Shown: in pieces, positions 7,233-11,587 of the stretch | Layout: each line of letters begins with the position of its first letter | Numbering within the stretch: position 1 is the first letter of the stretch | Source: an uncultured Blautia sp. | GTDB lineage: Bacteria > Bacillota > Clostridia > Lachnospirales > Lachnospiraceae | Direction: 5' to 3' | Length of the DNA: 11,587 nucleotides | NCBI GenBank assembly: GCA_900547615.1 | Contig: URHH01000072.1 | Span: forward strand, 1 to 11,587 | Notes under the pieces: generated by a model | The model's input: the letters and a program-made list of their open reading frames with translations, nothing else | Databases searched by the model: none | Told to the model about the DNA's origin: nothing | Made by a program: the position numbers and the translations under genes

Positions 7233-8264
7233 ATGGGATTTGAATTTTTAAAAAAATTACCTACACCTGAAGAAATCCGCAGCCTATATCCCATCGACGC
7301 AGAGATTCAGGCATTAAAAACACAGAGAGACAAAGAGATCCGAGATGTTTTCACCGGAAAATCAGATAAGTTTCTGGCAATCATCGGTCCCTGCTCCGCT
7401 GATAACGAAGACGCTGTCTGCGACTATCTTTTGAGGCTTCGCAGGGTACAGGAAAAAATCAAAGATAGAGTAATCATTATTCCCCGCGTTTACACAAACA
7501 AACCGCGCACAACAGGCGAGGGCTATAAAGGAATGGTACATCAGCCTGATCCGGAGAAGAAACCCGATATGCTGGGAGGTCTTGTTGCCATACGAAAAAT
7601 GCACATCCGTGCCATCAAAGAAAGCGGCTTTACCTGTGCAGACGAGATGCTTTACCCGGAAAACTGGCGCTACCTTTCCGATATTCTTTCTTATGTGGCA
7701 GTAGGCGCCCGTTCTGTCGAAGACCAGCAGCACCGCCTTACAGTAAGCGGCATGGATATTCCGGCAGGAATGAAAAATCCTACAAGCGGCGACTTCAGCG
7801 TTATGCTTAATTCCGTAACTGCTGCCCAGGGAAGTCATCATTTTATTTACAGAAGCTGGGAAGTAAAAACAAGTGGAAACGATCTTGCGCACACCATTCT
7901 CCGCGGCGCCGTAAATAAACACGGAGAAGCCATTCCAAACTACCACTATGAAGACCTTCGCCTTCTTCTTGAAAAATATCAGGAAAGAGAACTGAAAAAT
8001 CCGGCTGTCATTGTAGATACAAACCACTCCAACTCCAACAAACAGTACGAGCAGCAGATTCGTATCGCAAAAGAGGTGCTTCACAGCCGAAACGCAGATC
8101 CTGAGCTGAAAAGTCTCGTAAAGGGCCTTATGATCGAAAGCTACATTGAATCCGGAAACCAGAAAATCGGAGGAAATCACATTTACGGAAAATCTATCAC
8201 AGATCCATGTCTTGGCTGGGAAGACTCTGAACGTCTTCTTTACAGCATTGCAGAAATGTGTTAA
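7233..8264 (+). CDS. aroF: 3-deoxy-7-phosphoheptulonate (DAHP) synthase, class I-alpha
   Basis: This cytoplasmic enzyme condenses phosphoenolpyruvate with erythrose 4-phosphate, the first step of the shikimate pathway to Phe, Tyr, Trp and folate precursors. The 343 residues match the AroF/AroG/AroH type in length and motifs: IGPCSADN (51-58), PRVYTNKPRTTGEGYKG (84-100), GARSVEDQQHR (158-168) and GMKNPTSGD (179-187). Predicted metal ligands are Cys54, His265 (DTNHSNS), Glu302 and Asp324; Arg85, Lys90, Arg92 and Lys181 should bind substrate. I chose ATG 7233 because AAAGGAG lies seven bases upstream and a promoter overlaps the longer alternative. The symbol marks the family; which feedback-inhibited paralog (Phe, Tyr or Trp) it is cannot be told from sequence. 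It has its own promoter and a terminator, so it is probably transcribed mainly alone. Confidence 0.96.
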   Translation: MGFEFLKKLPTPEEIRSLYPIDAEIQALKTQRDKEIRDVFTGKSDKFLAIIGPCSADNEDAVCDYLLRLRRVQEKIKDRVIIIPRVYTNKPRTTGEGYKGMVHQPDPEKKPDMLGGLVAIRKMHIRAIKESGFTCADEMLYPENWRYLSDILSYVAVGARSVEDQQHRLTVSGMDIPAGMKNPTSGDFSVMLNSVTAAQGSHHFIYRSWEVKTSGNDLAHTILRGAVNKHGEAIPNYHYEDLRLLLEKYQERELKNPAVIVDTNHSNSNKQYEQQIRIAKEVLHSRNADPELKSLVKGLMIESYIESGNQKIGGNHIYGKSITDPCLGWEDSERLLYSIAEMC

Positions 8265-8302
8265 AAAAACGGGTACAGCTTACAAGGCTGTACCCTCTTT
8301 TT
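8263..8302. terminator. Bidirectional intrinsic terminator between aroF and xerD
   Basis: A perfect 9-bp stem (GGGTACAGC 8271-8279 with GCTGTACCC 8287-8295) encloses a 7-base loop. On the plus strand it is followed by TCTTTTT, and on the minus strand by seven Ts (complement of the A-tract at 8263-8269). It ends both convergent genes: the plus A-tract overlaps the aroF stop codon, and the xerD stop codon sits in the T-tract. Confidence 0.92.
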
Positions 8303-9185
8303 AATGACGCGGATGTGCTTTCATATACACATCTCGCATTCTGTTTATATTCATATTTAAATACACCTGTGTAGTGGAAATATCGGAATGTCCAAGCATT
8401 TCCTGTACGCTTTTTATATCCGCCCCATTTTGAAGCATATGTACTGCAAAAGAATGTCGGAGAGTATGCGGCGTAATATCTCCTTTAATTCCCGCATCAT
8501 CTGCATATCCCTTTAAAACTTTCCAGAAGCCCTGACGGCTCATGGCTTTCCCGGAGCAGTTCGTAAAAAGAATTTTTTCTCCTCCCTGCCGCACAAAAGC
8601 GGGACGCCCTTCTGCCATATATCTTTCCAACGCTTTTCGGCTCACATTTCCAATAGGAATCACTCGTTCCTTTTCGCTGTCATGACAGGTCACATACCCA
8701 AGCGAAAGATTTACATCATCTATTTCCAGATGGATCAGCTCGCTGACCCGCATTCCCGTTGCATATAAAAGCTCCAGCATGGCAGTATCGCGAAGTCCTT
8801 TCGGCGTATTCTTCTTTGGCTGCGCCAGAAGGCGGTCTACTTCCTCCACAGAAAGAATTTCCGGCATTTTTTTCTTCACTTTGGGAGGGCGCAGTTCTTC
8901 TGAAGGATCTTCCTTTACTTTTCCTTCACGAAATAAAAACTGAAAAAAGGCGCGCATGGACGCTACACTTCTTGAAATTGTAGAGGATGCGAACTCTTCT
9001 CTCTCCATATAATCCATATATGCTTCCAGATCGATTCCTCTTACATCCGAAACATTTCGGATTCCTCTTTCGTCCAGAAAATTATCCATTTTTTTTAAAT
9101 CCCTCTCATAAGAAATTTCTGTATTATGAGAAGTCTTTTTTGTATTATGCAAATATGCAATAAATTCTCTTATGTCTCTTTCCAT
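8301..9185 (-). CDS. xerD: Tyrosine recombinase XerD
   Basis: XerD acts with a second Xer recombinase at the dif site to resolve chromosome dimers at division. The 294-residue protein is full length: an N-terminal SAM-like core-binding domain (about 1-100) and a catalytic domain. The catalytic set is complete: Arg146 (ATGMRVSEL), Lys172, His240 and Arg243 (TPHTLRHSF), His266 (LGHSDISTTQVY) and nucleophile Tyr275. The C-terminus KAHPRH resembles the HPRA ending of XerD, which favours XerD over XerC or an integrase. There is no phage or island context and no att-like repeat. It lies just downstream of spoIIM, recalling the Bacillus spoIIM-fur-xerD neighbourhood. The ATG at 9185 has only a modest GGGAAG ribosome binding site eight bases upstream. 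It has its own promoter and a shared terminator. Confidence 0.93.
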   Translation of the reverse strand: MERDIREFIAYLHNTKKTSHNTEISYERDLKKMDNFLDERGIRNVSDVRGIDLEAYMDYMEREEFASSTISRSVASMRAFFQFLFREGKVKEDPSEELRPPKVKKKMPEILSVEEVDRLLAQPKKNTPKGLRDTAMLELLYATGMRVSELIHLEIDDVNLSLGYVTCHDSEKERVIPIGNVSRKALERYMAEGRPAFVRQGGEKILFTNCSGKAMSRQGFWKVLKGYADDAGIKGDITPHTLRHSFAVHMLQNGADIKSVQEMLGHSDISTTQVYLNMNINRMRDVYMKAHPRH

Positions 9186-9228
9186 TTCTTTTACTTCCCG
9201 TCTGCTTCTGTGTTAAAAATGTACCTGT

Positions 9229-9257
9229 ATTATACTTTGTATTTCAGATAAAATCAA
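9229..9257 (-). promoter_or_regulatory. Sigma-A-like promoter of xerD
   Basis: On the minus strand TTGATT (-35, 9252-9257, four of six) and a perfect TATAAT (-10, 9229-9234) are 17 bases apart. Transcription would begin near 9222, about 37 bases before the xerD start. The -35 lies in a 12-base palindrome (9252-9263). The promoter lets xerD be expressed outside sporulation even though it follows spoIIM without a terminator. Confidence 0.7.
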
Positions 9258-9275
9258 ATGATTCTCTCATGTTTC

Positions 9276-9878
9276 TTAAAAAAAGTCAAGAAATTTTACA
9301 GTTTTTTCCACAAGCCAGGGATTTACATAAATCTCCAGCAAAATCCCTCCCATATAAAGCGCTCCCCACTTAAGAAATCCAAGACAATATCCGGAAATCG
9401 CCTGTGGAAAAATTCCTCTTCCCTTCCAACAGTTTAACGACAGATTATAAACCTGCCTCATAAAATAAAAAAACACGGTAAGATAAATCACTTCATGAGG
9501 CAAAAGAAGAGCAAGTCCCGCTGCTCCTCCAGCAAATCCAAACTGTAAAATGCTCATGGAAAGAACTGCCCCCGTTTTTATCCCTTCTCCCAGCATGGCA
9601 AGAATGGACACCGGTACTCCAAATACGGAAAATCCACAGAGCGCACAGATAAAAAACCATCCGCCTCTCTCTGCCATAACCTGAAAAAAATATTCTTTTC
9701 CTGCAGCATCTTTCCCCGCAAAAGCTCCCAGAAGGTAGAACGCATGGATTGTCTCCTGCTTCCACTGTACCTTCCAGACAAGATTTGGAAGAACCGTCCC
9801 GGCAAGAAATCCCAAAAGGAATAAAAAGCCTGCCGGAAATCCTTCAAATATCCTGAAATTCCATTTTTTTATTTTCAT
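9276..9878 (-). CDS. spoIIM: Stage II sporulation protein M (SpoIIM)
   Basis: In the Bacillus model SpoIIM forms, with SpoIID and SpoIIP, the peptidoglycan-remodelling complex at the engulfing membrane of the mother cell. The 200-residue protein is close to the 214-residue Bacillus protein. It has about five hydrophobic segments (near 14-35, 73-98, 100-120, 122-145 and 165-188) and LLPHEV (125-130) at the start of the fourth, fitting the SpoIIM/DUF95 family. I chose the ATG at 9878, which has GGGTGAG four bases upstream. The earlier ATG at 9896 has no ribosome binding site and falls in the predicted -10 box. The family call rests on topology, length and synteny with xerD, since the primary motifs are few. 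A candidate sigma-E promoter precedes it, as expected for mother-cell expression. spoIID and spoIIP are not in the window. Confidence 0.85.
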   Translation of the reverse strand: MKIKKWNFRIFEGFPAGFLFLLGFLAGTVLPNLVWKVQWKQETIHAFYLLGAFAGKDAAGKEYFFQVMAERGGWFFICALCGFSVFGVPVSILAMLGEGIKTGAVLSMSILQFGFAGGAAGLALLLPHEVIYLTVFFYFMRQVYNLSLNCWKGRGIFPQAISGYCLGFLKWGALYMGGILLEIYVNPWLVEKTVKFLDFF

Positions 9879-9894
9879 TGTCTCACCCTGTACC

Positions 9895-9924
9895 ATTTTA
9901 CGTGAGGGAAACTCCGTTTATGAC
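9895..9924 (-). promoter_or_regulatory. Candidate sigma-E promoter of spoIIM
   Basis: On the minus strand GTCATAAA (9917-9924) resembles the sigma-E -35 element and CGTAAAAT (9895-9902) matches six of eight bases of the CATACAAT -10, with a 14-base spacer typical of sigma-E. The start of transcription would fall near 9888, immediately before the ribosome binding site. spoIIM is sigma-E dependent in Bacillus subtilis. No sigma-A promoter is visible in this gap. Confidence 0.5.
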
Positions 9925-9926
9925 GC

Positions 9927-9970
9927 AAAAAAGAACTGCTATCCACCAGTTTTCTGTTGGATAACAGCTC
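9927..9970 (-). terminator. Intrinsic terminator of rny
   Basis: On the minus strand a 13-bp stem (arms 9958-9970 and 9933-9945, two G-U pairs) continues past one mismatch into a 3-bp stem with an AAAA loop. Six Ts follow (9927-9932). It begins seven bases after the rny stop codon. It should stop most readthrough into spoIIM. Confidence 0.92.
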
Positions 9971-9976
9971 TTTCTT

Positions 9977-11539
9977 TTATCTTGCGTAATCGATTGCTCT
10001 GCTTTCGCGAATTACATTCACTTTAATCTGACCAGGGTATTCAAGCTCTGCCTCTATCTGTCTGGAAATATCTTTTGCAAGAATTACCATGTCGGCATCA
10101 CTTACATGCTCCGGAACTACCATCACTCGAATTTCTCTTCCCGCCTGAATTGCAAAGGATTTATCTACTCCCTTAAATTCATTTGCAATGTCTTCAAGCT
10201 GTTTCAGACGGTTTGTATATGTTTCAAGAGTTTCTCTTCTTGCCCCGGGTCTCGCAGCAGAAATTGCATCTGCTGCCTGCACAATACAGGCAACAAGAGA
10301 TTCCGGTTCTACATCTCCGTGATGCGCAGCTACTGCGTTGATCACAACGGCAGATTCTTTATATTTCTTACAAAGATCTACACCTATCTGAATATGAGAA
10401 CCTTCCACCTCATGGTCAATAGATTTTCCTATGTCATGAAGAAGACCGGCACGTTTCGCAATGCGAACATCCACACCAACCTCGCCTGCAAGAAGTCCTG
10501 CAAGCTGTGCTACCTCAATAGAGTGCTTCAAAGCATTCTGTCCATAGCTGGAACGGAATTTCATACGTCCCAGAAGTTTCAAAAGCTCCGGATGAATTCC
10601 ATGAACACCTACGTCCATCGCCGCAGTTTCTCCCTCTTCCCGAATCTGAACTTCTACTTCTCTCTGGGCTTTCTCAACCATTTCCTCGATTCTTGCCGGA
10701 TGAATACGTCCATCCACAATAAGCTTCTCAAGCGCAACCCTTGCAACCTCACGACGCACCGGGTCAAATGCGGAAAGCACAACTGCTTCCGGAGTATCAT
10801 CAATAATCAGATCTACACCTGTAAGAGTTTCCAGAGTACGGATATTACGGCCTTCACGTCCGATGATCCTTCCCTTCATCTCATCGCTCGGAAGCTGTAC
10901 AACGGATATGGTTGTCTCAGAAACATGGTCTACTGCGCATTTCTGAATGGCGTTTACCACATATTCCTTGGCTTTCTTTCCAGCTTCTTCCTTTGCTCTG
11001 CTTTCCAGTTCTTTGTAGAGTCGTGCAACATCTACTTTCACATCATCTTCCACAGATTTCAGCAGCTCTTCCTTTGCTTCATCAGATGTAAGACCGGAAA
11101 CTCGTTCCAGTTCCTGTACGCCTTTCTGCTCCAGTTCTTCTGCTCTCTTTTCTTTCTTCTGCAATTCTGCAAGTCTGACTGTACATTCTGCTTCGCGTTT
11201 TTCCACTGCCTCCGCTTTTTTATCTACAGATTCCTCTTTTGATAAAACACGCTTTTCATATTTCTGCAGCTCATTTCTACGTTCCTTGGTTTCCTTCTCC
11301 AGTTCATTTTTTGTACGGAGAGATTCTTCCTTTACTTCCAATAAAGCTTCTCTTTTTTTAGTTTCGGCTGTTTTCAGAGCTTCATCTATGATGCTTCTTG
11401 CTTTTTCTTCTGCTGTACCAATAACTTCCGCATCTGCCTGCGTCTTTTTTGCCACAGCAACCTTGCAAGTAACAGGAACCGCAATAAGTAACGCGACTAC
11501 CACAGCGACAATTGCAACAATAATAGTTGTGCCTGTCAC
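9977..11539 (-). CDS. rny: Ribonuclease Y
   Basis: RNase Y is the membrane-anchored endonuclease that starts mRNA decay in many Gram-positive bacteria. The 520 residues equal the Bacillus protein in length. In order there are one N-terminal membrane helix (about 5-26), a long charged coiled coil (about 35-195), a KH RNA-binding domain with GRIIGREGRNIR (223-234), and an HD domain with the catalytic pair His368-Asp369 in LLHDIGKSID, the same numbering as in B. subtilis. The start is GTG at 11539 with AAGGAGG seven bases upstream; no earlier in-frame start is visible. The ribosome binding site and start codon can fold into small hairpins. A strong terminator follows, and spoIIM lies beyond it. 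Confidence 0.98.
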   Translation of the reverse strand: MTGTTIIVAIVAVVVALLIAVPVTCKVAVAKKTQADAEVIGTAEEKARSIIDEALKTAETKKREALLEVKEESLRTKNELEKETKERRNELQKYEKRVLSKEESVDKKAEAVEKREAECTVRLAELQKKEKRAEELEQKGVQELERVSGLTSDEAKEELLKSVEDDVKVDVARLYKELESRAKEEAGKKAKEYVVNAIQKCAVDHVSETTISVVQLPSDEMKGRIIGREGRNIRTLETLTGVDLIIDDTPEAVVLSAFDPVRREVARVALEKLIVDGRIHPARIEEMVEKAQREVEVQIREEGETAAMDVGVHGIHPELLKLLGRMKFRSSYGQNALKHSIEVAQLAGLLAGEVGVDVRIAKRAGLLHDIGKSIDHEVEGSHIQIGVDLCKKYKESAVVINAVAAHHGDVEPESLVACIVQAADAISAARPGARRETLETYTNRLKQLEDIANEFKGVDKSFAIQAGREIRVMVVPEHVSDADMVILAKDISRQIEAELEYPGQIKVNVIRESRAIDYAR

Positions 11540-11552
11540 AGGAGCACCTCCT
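11531..11552 (-). other. Hairpins over the rny ribosome binding site and GTG start
   Basis: On the minus strand AGGAG-GTG-CTCCT (11540-11552) is a perfect inverted repeat that includes most of the ribosome binding site. An alternative stem, CCTG-TGA-CAGG (11531-11541), covers the GTG start codon. The two compete for the same bases. Such folding could lower or regulate initiation; whether it matters in vivo is unknown. Confidence 0.45.
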
Positions 11553-11564
11553 TATTTAGTTTTC

Positions 11565-11570
11565 ATTGTA
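11565..11570 (-). promoter_or_regulatory. Possible -10 element for rny
   Basis: TACAAT on the minus strand matches five of six bases of the sigma-A -10 and would place the transcription start near 11558, about 18 bases before the GTG. The matching -35 would lie just beyond the right edge of the window, so the promoter cannot be confirmed. Confidence 0.3.
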
Positions 11571-11587
11571 CAAATACAACAATACAA

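Noticed and set aside
7362..8180. Long minus-strand open frame opposite the DAHP synthase gene
   Set aside because: It is the antisense shadow of a well-conserved enzyme gene, with no ribosome binding site or recognisable protein features.
8301..9185. Tyrosine recombinase as the integrase of a mobile element
   Set aside because: It has full XerD length and C-terminus, housekeeping neighbours and spoIIM synteny, and no att-like repeats or cargo genes.
9879..9896. ATG at 9896 as the start of spoIIM
   Set aside because: It has no ribosome binding site, whereas the ATG at 9878 has GGGTGAG at good spacing.
10106..11242. 378-codon plus-strand open frame opposite rny
   Set aside because: The protein is rich in Phe, Cys and His as expected for the antisense of a Lys/Glu-rich coiled coil; rny explains the region.

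Overview
The window looks like chromosome of a spore-forming Clostridia bacterium, most likely a Lachnospiraceae relative. The evidence is the AT-leaning coding sequence, strong AGGAGG ribosome binding sites, Gram-positive RNase Y, two sporulation-type membrane proteins (SpoIIM and a SpoVB-like flippase), and a compact NifS/NifU iron-sulfur operon with mnmA. The genus cannot be fixed from the sequence alone. Nothing suggests a mobile element, CRISPR array, rRNA, tRNA or attachment site, and there is no gene-free stretch over 300 bases.

Left block (1-5721, minus strand): an Rrf2/IscR-type regulator, cysteine desulfurase, Fe-S scaffold and tRNA 2-thiouridylase (mnmA) are packed with gaps of 14 and 31 bases and one 1-base overlap. 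A likely sigma-A promoter precedes iscR and carries an inverted repeat in its spacer. The desulfurase can supply sulfur both to the scaffold (Fe-S clusters) and to MnmA (s2U34 in tRNA), while the regulator probably senses Fe-S status and controls the operon. After mnmA, a 69-base gap with two hairpins leads to a CtpE-like P-type cation ATPase. That gene runs off the left edge and carries an unusual 50-residue acidic insert just after its phosphorylation site.

Middle block (5845-8264, plus strand): a SpoVB-like lipid-linked oligosaccharide flippase is followed by a class I-alpha DAHP synthase, which starts aromatic amino acid synthesis. The synthase has its own near-consensus promoter. It ends at a bidirectional terminator shared with the convergent xerD.

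Right block (8301-11539, minus strand): RNase Y (GTG start) ends in a strong terminator. SpoIIM follows with a plausible sigma-E promoter tucked against that terminator, and then XerD, which has its own sigma-A-like promoter. The spoIIM-xerD neighbourhood recalls the Bacillus arrangement.

The coding content is mostly housekeeping and sporulation. I did not find a convincing new multi-gene system. The points worth a second look are the acidic ATPase insert, the iscR operator candidate, the sigma-E site at spoIIM, and RNA structures at the rny start and between mnmA and the ATPase.
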